Below, piece by piece: positions 56,301 through 64,000 of a stretch of 64,000 nucleotides of DNA. Source of the DNA: Qipengyuania intermedia (lineage in GTDB: Bacteria; Pseudomonadota; Alphaproteobacteria; Sphingomonadales; Sphingomonadaceae); contig NZ_JAIGNS010000001.1 of the NCBI RefSeq assembly GCF_019711615.1, forward strand, positions 310,001 to 374,000. Direction: 5' to 3'. The notes beneath the pieces were generated by a model. That model worked only from the letters and a program-made list of their open reading frames with translations. It ran no database searches and was not told the DNA's origin. Made by a program: the position numbers and the translations under genes. Every line of letters begins with the position of its first letter. Position 1 is the stretch's first letter.

Positions 56301-56972
56301 ATGGCCTATGCAGATACCAGGAGGGCATCGCCGGCCGGCATGGTTGCCGCCATCGGCGTGCAGGCTGCCATCGGTTTCGCCGTCATCACCGGCCTGACCG
56401 TGACGGCAGGGATCGTGGAGAAGCCAGAAATACTCGACACCTGGGACATCAAGGACGAACCGCCGCCCCCGGCCCCGCCTCCGCCCGAACCGGCCACCGA
56501 TGCCGTGCCGGAAGTCGCCACCACGCCGCCCATCACCGTGCCGCAGCCGGACCTGTCGCTCTCGGATATCAAGCCGGTCATCCCGACGACCGACCTGATC
56601 CTGCCGCCGCAGCCCATGCCGAAGCCCGGCCCGACCAGGCTTGATCCGGTGCCCTCGCCCACGCCCAGCGGTTTCGATCCGGTCGGCGCCAAGCCGCGCA
56701 ACGACCCGGGCCGTTGGCTGAGCGATCGCGACTACAAATCGAGCTGGGCGCGCCGGGATTTGACCGGCACCGCGACCTTCAAGCTCGATATCTCGGCGAC
56801 GGGCAATGTCACGGGCTGCCAGGTGACCCGCTCGACCGGTCATTCCGAACTCGATGCCGCGACATGCGTGCTGGTCCAGAAACGCGCGAAGTTCGAGCCC
56901 GCCCGCGGTCGCTCGGGCGAGCCGGTGGCGGGAAGCTACACCGGCTCCGTCCTCTGGCAGCTACCCGACTGA
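56301..56972 (+). CDS. TonB family energy transducer
   Basis: 223 residues from ATG 56301 with AAGGAG. One N-terminal transmembrane helix (about 14-36), a Pro-rich spacer (DEPPPPAPPPPEP), and a C-terminal TonB-type domain (TATFKLDISATGNVTGCQV). Passes proton-motive force from ExbBD to outer-membrane receptors such as that at 1-1459. ExbB/ExbD are not adjacent. Two Cys in the C-terminal domain. Confidence 0.9.
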   Translation: MAYADTRRASPAGMVAAIGVQAAIGFAVITGLTVTAGIVEKPEILDTWDIKDEPPPPAPPPPEPATDAVPEVATTPPITVPQPDLSLSDIKPVIPTTDLILPPQPMPKPGPTRLDPVPSPTPSGFDPVGAKPRNDPGRWLSDRDYKSSWARRDLTGTATFKLDISATGNVTGCQVTRSTGHSELDAATCVLVQKRAKFEPARGRSGEPVAGSYTGSVLWQLPD

Positions 56973-56991
56973 GCCTCCCGATCGGGCAGCG

Positions 56992-57201
56992 TCAGCGAGA
57001 GCCCCGTTCGACCTTGTCGAGCGGGGCTTCTCCGTCTGCGGCGGGCACTGTCCAGATCATCACGTTGACGACGGCGATGATTGCCAGCAGCACCATCAGG
57101 CCTGCATTCTTCACATTGCCGGTCCGCTTCCACAGCATCCACGCGCCGAAAAGCAGGAGCGCGGCAGCCAGGACGGTGAGCGATAGGACGGTGTCGAGCA
57201 T
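56992..57201 (-). CDS. small membrane protein
   Basis: 69 residues from ATG 57201 with GAGGAAACG upstream. Two hydrophobic helices (about 3-22 and 31-49) and an acidic-basic tail. No family recognised. Its 3' end contains the hairpin that may terminate the convergent TonB gene. Confidence 0.6.
   Translation of the reverse strand: MLDTVLSLTVLAAALLLFGAWMLWKRTGNVKNAGLMVLLAIIAVVNVMIWTVPAADGEAPLDKVERGSR
57000..57028. terminator. hairpin at the 3' end of the TonB gene
   Basis: AGCCCCGTTCGA and TCGAGCGGGGCT arms around CCTTG. No long T-run follows, so termination is only possible. Confidence 0.4.
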
Positions 57202-57243
57202 CGTTTCCTCGTAATTGCGCCGGGTCGGCCCCGATCGGCCAGC

Positions 57244-57268
57244 GGAACATCGGCGGGTATCTGCCGTT
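57244..57268 (+). promoter_or_regulatory. EcfG-type promoter for DUF3597
   Basis: GGAAC (57244-57248), 16 bases, CGTTT (57265-57269). Matches the general stress consensus exactly and lies about 52 bp before the ATG. Confidence 0.7.
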
Positions 57269-57320
57269 TGGCAAATACACAGTCGGACCGGCTGCGACAT
57301 AATAAAAAAGGGATTTCACG

Positions 57321-57692
57321 ATGGGTATTTTCAGCAAGATCAAGGACGCGATTTTCGGCAAGGATGCCAAGGCCAAGGAAGCGCCGCCCGCCTCCACTCC
57401 CGTCAATGCCCCGGCCACCGCTCCGCGCGACCAGACCGTGCCCATCGTCAATGTCGAAAACAGCCTCGATTCCATGCCCGGTGCCGATCGCCTCAACTGG
57501 CGCACCAGCATCGTCGACCTGATGAAGCTGATCAACGTCGATTCCAGTTACGAAAACCGCAAGGCGCTCGCACAGGAACTCGGCCGCGCCGATTACAGTG
57601 GCACGGCGGACGACAACATCTGGCTGCACCGCCGCACGATGCAGGAATTGTCGGCCAATGGCGGCCGCGTCCCGTCCGAATTCCTAGATTGA
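57321..57692 (+). CDS. DUF3597 family protein
   Basis: 123 residues. N-terminus MGIFSKIKDAIFGK, an Ala/Pro linker, and the conserved core LNWRTSIVDLMKLINVDSSY typical of DUF3597. It may be a small cytoplasmic stress protein; function is unknown. The EcfG-like promoter supports a stress link. Confidence 0.9.
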   Translation: MGIFSKIKDAIFGKDAKAKEAPPASTPVNAPATAPRDQTVPIVNVENSLDSMPGADRLNWRTSIVDLMKLINVDSSYENRKALAQELGRADYSGTADDNIWLHRRTMQELSANGGRVPSEFLD

Positions 57693-57730
57693 TTTGACAA
57701 GGTGAGCGCGGCGGCCCCAAACCGCCGCGC

Positions 57731-59584
57731 ATGACAACCCAAACCTTTGAAACCACACGCCGCCGGTTCATCGCAGGGCTTGGCGCGACCAGCGCTCTCA
57801 CCCTCGGCGGATGCGCCGCCATCCCCCGACCCGAAGGCATTGCGACGGCGCAAGCCATCGGCGCCGAACGCCTGCTTGAAGTCGTCGGCTACAACCTTCT
57901 CGCCCACGAGCCGGAGCGCGCGACCGGACTTGGCGTAGACACCGGCCAGTACGCACATCTTCGCGGAAAGCTGGAAGACCAGTCGCCTGCGGGCCAGGAG
58001 GCCTATGCAGACACTCTCAGGCAGGACCTCGAACGCGTCCGCGCCTTCCCGCGCGAAGGCCTCGATAGCGAAAACCTCACCAATCTCGAGGTCGTCGAAA
58101 GCGCTTACGAACTCGCGCTCGACGGCTTTGCCCTGCCCTATGGCGACACGCCCGTCGGCAATTGGCGGACAGCGCCCTATGTCGTGATCCAGAACGTGGG
58201 CGAATATCTTGCCCTGCCGCGCTTCATGCAGTCGAGCCACAATGTCGAGGACGGCGACGATGCCGACGCCTATATCGAGCGCATGGAGCAGATGCCGTCG
58301 GTCTTCGACGGCGAACTCGCCCGCATTCGCGCGGCGCGCGGGATGGGTGTCGTTCCGCCCGCCTTCCTGCTCGACAAGGCGATCGGCCAGATGGAACAGA
58401 CCATCGCCAGCGCCGGGAAGGGCGAGCTTTTCGCAGACGATCTGCGCGCCAAGCTCAACGCCAAGGGCATGCCCGAAAGCCACGCCAACCGCGCGCTGAC
58501 ACTGGAAACCGGTCCGATTGCCGAGGCGCTCCAACGCCAGCTTGCCGAACTGCGCGCCGAACGCGCCATCGCCAGCGATGCGCCGGGCATTTCCGCCCGC
58601 CCCCGCGGCGAGGAATTTTACGCCTGGGCCCTGCGTTCGAGCACGACCACGACGCTCACCCCCGATGAGGTGCACAACCAGGGCCTCGAAGAACTCGATG
58701 CGCTGCATGCGCGCATGGACCCGATCCTGCGCGAGATCGGCTATACCAGCGGTTCGGTGGGCGAGCGGATGCAGGAACTGGGCAACGACCCACGCTACAA
58801 ATTCGCAGAAGGCGATCCCGGCCGCGAAGAGATCATGGAATTCATCTGGGACCGGGTGAACTGGATCAAGGGCCAGATGCCGCGCGCCTTCAACACGCTT
58901 GTCGATCCCAATATGGAAGTGAAGCGCATCCCGCCCGCCGAAGAAGTCGGCGCGCCGGGCGCCTATGGCGGCGCGGGCAGCAAGGACGGCTCCATCCCGG
59001 GCCGCTTCTGGATCAATCTGCGAGACACCGATTTGCACCGCAAATACGACCTCGCCGACCTCACCTATCACGAGACGATCCCCGGCCACGTCTGGGAAGG
59101 CGAATATTCCAATCGCCTGCCGCTCATCCGCTCGATCCTCGCCTTCAACCCGTTCAGCGAAGGCTGGGCGCTCTATGGTGAACAGCTGGCCGATGAACTG
59201 GGCGCCTACGACGAATTCACCGTGGGACGCCTCGGCTACCTCCAAAGCCTCGCCTTCCGCGCCTGCCGCATGGTGGTCGACACGGGCCTTCACGCCAAGG
59301 GCTGGAGCCGCGAGCGCGCCGTCCAGTTTTTCGTCGAACGCAACGGCAGCAAGCGCGGCGAAGTGGAGAGCGAAGTCGACCGCTATTGCAGCTGGCCCGG
59401 ACAGGCGACCGGCTACAAGCTCGGCCATAGCCGCATCGTCGACCAGCGTTCGCGCGCAGAGCGTGAACTCGGGAGCCGATACGATTTCAAGGCGTTCAAC
59501 GATGCAGTGGTCCTCGGCGGCAATGTGCCGATGGATGTGCTGGAGCGGAATGTGGAGCGCTATATCGCATCTGCTTCCGCCTAG
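57731..59584 (+). CDS. DUF885 family protein, Tat-type lipoprotein
   Basis: 617 residues. N-terminal TRRRFIAGLG is Tat-like and leads into lipobox LGGC, so the protein is exported folded and lipid-anchored. The DUF885 core contains YHETIPGHVWEGE and FSEGWALYGEQ, which look like a metal-dependent hydrolase site of the gluzincin kind. Likely a periplasmic peptidase or related hydrolase; substrate unknown. Confidence 0.88.
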   Translation: MTTQTFETTRRRFIAGLGATSALTLGGCAAIPRPEGIATAQAIGAERLLEVVGYNLLAHEPERATGLGVDTGQYAHLRGKLEDQSPAGQEAYADTLRQDLERVRAFPREGLDSENLTNLEVVESAYELALDGFALPYGDTPVGNWRTAPYVVIQNVGEYLALPRFMQSSHNVEDGDDADAYIERMEQMPSVFDGELARIRAARGMGVVPPAFLLDKAIGQMEQTIASAGKGELFADDLRAKLNAKGMPESHANRALTLETGPIAEALQRQLAELRAERAIASDAPGISARPRGEEFYAWALRSSTTTTLTPDEVHNQGLEELDALHARMDPILREIGYTSGSVGERMQELGNDPRYKFAEGDPGREEIMEFIWDRVNWIKGQMPRAFNTLVDPNMEVKRIPPAEEVGAPGAYGGAGSKDGSIPGRFWINLRDTDLHRKYDLADLTYHETIPGHVWEGEYSNRLPLIRSILAFNPFSEGWALYGEQLADELGAYDEFTVGRLGYLQSLAFRACRMVVDTGLHAKGWSRERAVQFFVERNGSKRGEVESEVDRYCSWPGQATGYKLGHSRIVDQRSRAERELGSRYDFKAFNDAVVLGGNVPMDVLERNVERYIASASA

Positions 59585-59607
59585 GGCTCGATTGAGCGGG
59601 AGGCCTG

Positions 59608-61239
59608 ATGGAACAGATCGGCGAAAACCTGGAGACGATGCCGCGCGTTCCACTGGCCGACGAACACGTCGCCTGCCTGCGCGAACTCGGTACCGAGCGG
59701 ACCTACGACAAGGGCGCCATGGTGGCCGAGGCAGGCGATGCCATGGACCGTTTCGTCTATGTGCTCGACGGGGAAATCGAGGTCGTCGACCCGTTCTCCG
59801 GGGAACGGTTGATGGACAGCTCGCTCGGCCCGACGCAGTTCATGGGCGAGATATCCTTCCTCAATGCAGGATCGCATACCCTGCCCATGCGCGCCGCCAA
59901 GGATACCCGCACGCTCGAGGTGCCGCGTGAGGACATGCTCGACCTCATGTCGCGCATCCCGGAACTATCGGACCACGTACTGAGCGTATTCGCCGCGCGC
60001 AGGCGCAAGCAATTCGAAGGCAATAACAGCGCGATCAAGCTGATCGGCGCCGACCAGGACAGCGCGGTCCAATCGGTCGAGCGCTTCCTGAGCCGCAACC
60101 GCGTGCCTTTCCAGACGCTGGACCTCGACGGAGACGACGACGAGGCGCTCGCAGCGTGTCGCCTCGTCGAACACCGCCCGGCGGTTATCCTCGGCCAGGA
60201 CCGCGTGATCGACGATCCCAGCCCGCGCAAGATGGCCCAGTACCTCGGCCTCGACATGGATGTCTGCCGCGAGACGGTTTACGACCTGCTGATCGTCGGC
60301 GCCGGGCCTGCGGGCGTGGCAGCCGCGGTCTATGCCGGAAGCGAAGGGCTGCAGGCGCTCGTGGTTGAGGACACCGCCATTGGCGGGCAGGCAGGCACCA
60401 GTAGCCGGATCGAAAACTACATGGGTTTCCCGACCGGCATCAGCGGCGCCGATCTCGTCTATCGCGGACAGATCCAGGCGATGAAATTCGGCACGCGCTT
60501 TGCCATGCCGCGCCAGGTCTGCGGGCTGGTCCGGCGAGAGGACGGCACCTTTTGCGCCGATCTCGACGATGGCGACCAGGTGTGCGCGAAAACGGTGCTG
60601 GTTGCGACCGGCGTGCAGTATCGCCGCCTTCCCCTCGACCGGCTGGCCGAATTCGAGAGCAAGGGCATCTTTTACGCCGCCACCGACATGGAAGCGCGGT
60701 TCTGTTCGAAAACCGAGGCGGTCGTCATCGGTGGCGGCAATTCGGCGGGTCAGGCGGCCATGTACCTCAGCCGCACCGCACGCCACGTCCACATTGTCGT
60801 GCGCGGCGACAACCTTGCCGAAAGCATGTCAAAATACCTGACCGACAGGCTGGTTGCCGACCCGTCGATCACGATCCACTACCGCACCGAGGCAAGCGCA
60901 CTGCATGGCGACGATCACCTCGAAGGGGTGACGCTGAGCGGTCCCGATGGCGACGAGGAAATCGCGACGAGAGCCTTGTTCATCATGATCGGTGCCGCGC
61001 CCAACACGCAGTGGCTCTCCGATCTCGCACAGACCGACGAGCAGGGTTTCGTCCTCACCGGCGGCGATGCCGGGCGCGAGTCCCCTTACGAGACTAGCGC
61101 CGACGGGATCTACGCCGTGGGCGATGTACGCGCCGGTTCCGTGAAACGGGTCGCCAGTGCGGTCGGCGAAGGCTCGGTCGTGGTCAGCCGCATCTGGAAC
61201 TATATCGACGCCCTGTCGAGGGAACGGCTCGCCGGATAA
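59608..61239 (+). CDS. cNMP-binding/thioredoxin reductase-like fusion protein
   Basis: 543 residues. Residues about 10-130 are a cyclic-nucleotide-binding fold (AEAGDAMDRFVYVLDGEIEV); 145-220 resembles a glutaredoxin-like linker; 225-540 is a TrxR-type FAD/NAD(P)H reductase (IVGAGPAGVAAAVYAG, IGGGNSAGQAA, and a final YAVGDVRAGSVKRV). At the position of the redox dithiol of thioredoxin reductase the chain reads FYAATDME, so the CxxC is missing. Electrons must go elsewhere. Short gap from the DUF885 gene. Confidence 0.9.
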   Translation: MEQIGENLETMPRVPLADEHVACLRELGTERTYDKGAMVAEAGDAMDRFVYVLDGEIEVVDPFSGERLMDSSLGPTQFMGEISFLNAGSHTLPMRAAKDTRTLEVPREDMLDLMSRIPELSDHVLSVFAARRRKQFEGNNSAIKLIGADQDSAVQSVERFLSRNRVPFQTLDLDGDDDEALAACRLVEHRPAVILGQDRVIDDPSPRKMAQYLGLDMDVCRETVYDLLIVGAGPAGVAAAVYAGSEGLQALVVEDTAIGGQAGTSSRIENYMGFPTGISGADLVYRGQIQAMKFGTRFAMPRQVCGLVRREDGTFCADLDDGDQVCAKTVLVATGVQYRRLPLDRLAEFESKGIFYAATDMEARFCSKTEAVVIGGGNSAGQAAMYLSRTARHVHIVVRGDNLAESMSKYLTDRLVADPSITIHYRTEASALHGDDHLEGVTLSGPDGDEEIATRALFIMIGAAPNTQWLSDLAQTDEQGFVLTGGDAGRESPYETSADGIYAVGDVRAGSVKRVASAVGEGSVVVSRIWNYIDALSRERLAG

Positions 61240-61299
61240 GTCGAGCCCGGCGATTGCCTCACCGTGCTCACACGCAACCGGAAGGCAGCGCCGGATACG

Positions 61300-61335
61300 A
61301 AAACCCCCGGGTCGCGCTTGATCGCGGCCCGGGGG
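61300..61335 (-). terminator. terminator after pckA
   Basis: Inverted repeat CCCCCGGG-CGCG, loop of 6, and its complement; on the minus strand it is followed by TTTTCG. Confidence 0.8.
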
Positions 61336-61360
61336 CTCTCCTCTCCAACTATGTGAACCG

Positions 61361-62950
61361 TCAGGCGGCAGCAGGTGCCGCGTCGCGCACGCCCTGGTCG
61401 ACATGGGCCGCAAAGGGCTCGAAATTGTCGACGAAGAGCTGCACCAGCTTGTGCGCGGTGCGGTCGTATTCGTCCTTGTCGTCCCAGGTTGAACGCGGAT
61501 CGAGGATCTGGCTGTCGACGCCCGGGACCGCGATCGGCACTTCGAAGCCGAAGTTCGGGTCCTTGCGGAATTCCGCTTCGTTGAGGCTGCCGTCGAGTGC
61601 GGCATTCAACAGAGCGCGGGTCGCCTTGATGGGCATGCGGTTGCCGGTGCCGTACTTGCCGCCGGTCCAGCCCGTGTTGACGAGCCAGCACTGCGCGCCG
61701 CCTTCGGCGATGCGCTTCTTCAGCAGGTTGCCGTAGACCGACGGATGGCGCGGCATGAACGGAGCGCCAAAGCAGGTCGAGAACGTCGCTTCGGGCTCGG
61801 TCACGCCGATTTCGGTGCCGGCCACCTTTGCGGTGTAGCCCGACAGGAAATGATACATCGCCTGGTCGGGCGTAAGACGGGCGATCGGAGGCAGGACGCC
61901 GAAGGCATCGGCCGTCAGCATGATCACGTTCGAGGGCGGCGGGCCCATGTTGTCTTCCGAGGTGTTCGGGATCGACGAAAGCGGATAGGCGCCGCGGGTG
62001 TTCTCCGCGAGGCTGTTGTCGTCGAGGTCGATTTCGCCGTTATCGTCCATCACCACGTTTTCGAGGACGGTGCCCTCCATGCGTGTGGTGGCGTAGATTT
62101 CGGGTTCCGCTTCGGGGTTGAGGCGGATCATCTTGGCGTAGCAGCCGCCTTCGAAGTTGAAGACCGCCGTGTCCGACCAGCCATGTTCGTCATCGCCGAT
62201 CAGCGTGCGGCTGGCATCGGCCGAAAGCGTGGTCTTGCCGGTACCGGACAGGCCGAAGAACACCGCGCTCTTGCCGTCGGGGCCGATGTTGGCCGAGCAG
62301 TGCATCGGCATCACGCCCTTGGGCGGCAGCAGGTAGTTGAGGATGCCGAAGACGCTCTTCTTCATTTCGCCGGCATATTTGGTGCCGCCGATGAGGATCA
62401 GCTTTTCTTCCAGGTTGACCGCGATCACCGTCTCGCTGCGGCAGCCATGACGCTCCGGATCGGCCTTGAAGGTCGGCAGGTCGATGATCGTGTATTCGGG
62501 GACGAAACCGTCGAGTTCGGCTTCGGTCGGGCGCACCAGCAGCGTGCGGATGAACTGGTTATGCCAGGCAAGTTCGTTGATGACGCGCACGTTGACGCGG
62601 TATTCCGGCTGCGAACCGCCGAACAAATCGGCCACGAACAGCTCTTCCTTATCGGCCAGCGCCGCCATGAAATCCTGTTTCAGGGCAGCGAAATGTTCCG
62701 GCTTCATCGATGCGTTGTTGTCCCACCAGACCGTGTCTTCGGTTTCGGCGTTGCGGACGATGAACTTGTCCTTCGCGCTGCGGCCGGTGTGCTTTCCGGT
62801 CTGGACGACCAGCGGGCCATGCTTTGCGCGGCGGCCTTCGCCCCGTTCGAGCGCGGCTGCGGTCAGTTCTTCGGAGGTGAGATTGGGATGGATCGTCGCA
62901 TCGATCTCGAAGCCCTGCGAGGCAAGCGAGGTGGAAAGCGGAAAGGTCAC
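61361..62950 (-). CDS. pckA: phosphoenolpyruvate carboxykinase (ATP)
   Basis: 529 residues from GTG 62950, which has TGGAG upstream; the usual length. Converts oxaloacetate to PEP in gluconeogenesis. Kinase-1 region [16 protein letters not shown] with the P-loop, metal motif and [16 protein letters not shown] supplies the Lys. Divergent from chvI-chvG, a conserved alphaproteobacterial order. Confidence 0.96.
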   Translation of the reverse strand: MTFPLSTSLASQGFEIDATIHPNLTSEELTAAALERGEGRRAKHGPLVVQTGKHTGRSAKDKFIVRNAETEDTVWWDNNASMKPEHFAALKQDFMAALADKEELFVADLFGGSQPEYRVNVRVINELAWHNQFIRTLLVRPTEAELDGFVPEYTIIDLPTFKADPERHGCRSETVIAVNLEEKLILIGGTKYAGEMKKSVFGILNYLLPPKGVMPMHCSANIGPDGKSAVFFGLSGTGKTTLSADASRTLIGDDEHGWSDTAVFNFEGGCYAKMIRLNPEAEPEIYATTRMEGTVLENVVMDDNGEIDLDDNSLAENTRGAYPLSSIPNTSEDNMGPPPSNVIMLTADAFGVLPPIARLTPDQAMYHFLSGYTAKVAGTEIGVTEPEATFSTCFGAPFMPRHPSVYGNLLKKRIAEGGAQCWLVNTGWTGGKYGTGNRMPIKATRALLNAALDGSLNEAEFRKDPNFGFEVPIAVPGVDSQILDPRSTWDDKDEYDRTAHKLVQLFVDNFEPFAAHVDQGVRDAAPAAA

Positions 62951-63133
62951 TGAAATCTCCAGCGCTGGTGAGCGGAATGTGTCCGGGAATCGCTGGCGCA
63001 TACGAATGCGCCGCCCTTACCGATCCTTTAGTCCCGCCCCGCCGCAACGTCAAACGACCATCAGCCGGGAATACCCAGAACGTGTGCGGCGTGCGTTGTC
63101 TTGCGCAAGGAAAAGCGTTACCCGACACAAACC

Positions 63134-63898
63134 ATGGAAAACCAAGGCGAACAGGCCACCGCCCCGCAGGGCGCCACACCGCAGGCGGACGACCGCACGA
63201 CCATTGCGCTGGTCGATGACGACCGCAACATCCTGACAACAGTTTCTATCGCGCTGCAGGCAGAAGGTTTTGCCACGCGCGTCTATTCCGACGGGGAGGC
63301 CGCGCTGACGGCGCTGCTCGACAATCCGCCGGATCTCGCGATTTTCGACATCAAGATGCCGAAGATGGACGGCATGGAACTGCTGCGCCGGCTGCGCGAA
63401 AATTCCGCCCTTCCCGTCATTTTCCTGACCAGCAAGGACGACGAGCAGGACGAGGAAGCAGGGCTACAGATGGGTGCGGATGATTACATCGCCAAACCCT
63501 TCTCGCTCCGCCTGCTGCTGGCGCGCATCCGCGCGATCCTGCGGCGCTCGGACGCGCGGCGCCCCCTGCCGCTGGAAGTCGGGGAAAAAGCCGCCGAGAT
63601 CATCGAGCGTGGCCGCCTGCGCATGGACCCCGCCCGCCATCACGTCACGTGGGACGGCAAGCCGGTGTCGCTGACCGTAACGGAATTCCTCCTGCTGGAA
63701 GCACTCGCGCTGCATCCGGGCGTCATCAAGAGTCGCAACCAGCTGATGGATGCCGCTTACCCCGACGACACCTATGTCGATGATCGGACGGTCGACAGCC
63801 ATATCAAACGCATGCGGCGCAAGTTCCGCAGCGTGGACAATGACTTCTCCTCGATCGAAACGCTTTACGGCGCCGGCTACAGCTTCAGCGATGGCTGA
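63134..63898 (+). CDS. chvI: ChvI-type OmpR-family response regulator
   Basis: 254 residues from the ATG at 63134. Receiver domain about 30-150 (VDDDRN; phospho-Asp in [12 protein letters not shown]) and winged-helix DNA-binding domain ([18 protein letters not shown]). The pckA divergence and the ChvG kinase start just after identify it as ChvI, which controls envelope/acid-stress genes in this class. RBS is weak; a TTG at 63101 is an alternative. Overlaps chvG by 8 bp. Confidence 0.93.
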   Translation: MENQGEQATAPQGATPQADDRTTIALVDDDRNILTTVSIALQAEGFATRVYSDGEAALTALLDNPPDLAIFDIKMPKMDGMELLRRLRENSALPVIFLTSKDDEQDEEAGLQMGADDYIAKPFSLRLLLARIRAILRRSDARRPLPLEVGEKAAEIIERGRLRMDPARHHVTWDGKPVSLTVTEFLLLEALALHPGVIKSRNQLMDAAYPDDTYVDDRTVDSHIKRMRRKFRSVDNDFSSIETLYGAGYSFSDG

Positions 63899-64000
63899 GA
63901 AAGGCAGCGTCCTCCAGGGCGATCCGCGGCTTGAGAAATTGCGTTGGTCGCGCCGCCTTTCGCTCACCAGCCGCATCCTGTTCGTGAACGTCCTGCCGCT
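63891..64000 (+). CDS. chvG: ChvG-type sensor histidine kinase, N-terminus only
   Basis: About 36 codons to the window end, starting at ATG 63891 within the chvI 3' end. The sequence [16 protein letters not shown] runs into the first transmembrane helix, as in ChvG kinases that pair with ChvI. Confidence 0.85.
   Translation, partial: MAEKGSVLQGDPRLEKLRWSRRLSLTSRILFVNVLP

Noticed and set aside
57593..59653. Open frame of 686 codons opposite the DUF885 gene
   Set aside because: Antisense shadow without start signals or domains.
61745..62953. Open frame of 402 codons on the plus strand opposite pckA
   Set aside because: Antisense shadow in GC-rich DNA; pckA motifs are complete on the minus strand.

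Overview
The window looks like chromosomal DNA of a sphingomonad, most likely the Erythrobacter/Qipengyuania group (Alphaproteobacteria, inferred). Pointers are a CcrM-type GANTC methylase, the pckA | chvI-chvG arrangement, a three-gene pntAA-pntAB-pntB transhydrogenase, the tiny aa3-oxidase subunit IV, an HWE-family (HRXXN) histidine kinase, several GGAAC-N16/17-CGTT promoters of the EcfG general stress response type, TonB-dependent uptake genes and entericidin lipoproteins. Base composition is GC-rich and genes are densely packed, many joined by ATGA, GTGA or TGATG overlaps. I saw no rRNA, tRNA, CRISPR array, prophage or insertion sequence; this is a vertically inherited core/accessory mix, not a mobile region.

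Layout: 1-1459 is the N-terminal part of a TonB-dependent receptor, then a divergent M16 peptidase lipoprotein (1849-4758), purS-purQ, a GGDEF/EAL protein, glmS and a DMT exporter (to 11005). 11153-18106 is a surface-glycan block: two GT2 glycosyltransferases, one fused to GtrA, facing a methyltransferase and two paralogous GT-C-like membrane proteins. 18311-25873 carries an isolated cpaF, a tandem entericidin pair behind a stress promoter, a DUF938 methyltransferase, an acyl-CoA synthetase, an ABA4-like membrane protein, a TIP30-like SDR, dgt and an Asp/Glu racemase. 25950-29109 is a three-gene operon (beta-helix protein, diheme cytochrome c, alpha/beta hydrolase) of unknown function. 29166-32632 is the aa3-subunit-IV/pnt operon, divergent from a sigma-54-type regulator with an altered GAFTGA loop.

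35035-47035 holds an SDR, folP, an HRXXN PAS kinase next to an outer-membrane barrel gene with an EcfG-like promoter, a flavin reductase, ccrM (preceded by seven GANTC sites in about 150 bp), an SDR overlapping rnhB, a PQQ-type sugar dehydrogenase whose start codon overlaps that of rnhB, and a run of GNAT, DUF1285, CoA-Nudix and cca. 47311-57692 holds a secreted repeat protein, parC, a DJ-1/PfpI protein, an MscS channel, a ferredoxin and two cysteine desulfurases (one lacking a normal start codon), an alpha/beta hydrolase, a TonB-type protein, a small membrane protein and DUF3597. The end has a DUF885 lipoprotein, a cNMP-binding/thioredoxin-reductase-like fusion without the redox CxxC, pckA, chvI and the start of chvG.

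The most coherent new signal is a dispersed stress regulon: four promoters of the GGAAC-N16/17-(C)GTT type drive the entericidin pair, an outer-membrane barrel, a DJ-1-like protein and DUF3597, and a kinase of the type that feeds PhyR lies beside one of them. Other notable points are the GANTC cluster before ccrM, the beta-helix/cytochrome/hydrolase operon, the missing start codon and the CxxC-less reductase fusion.
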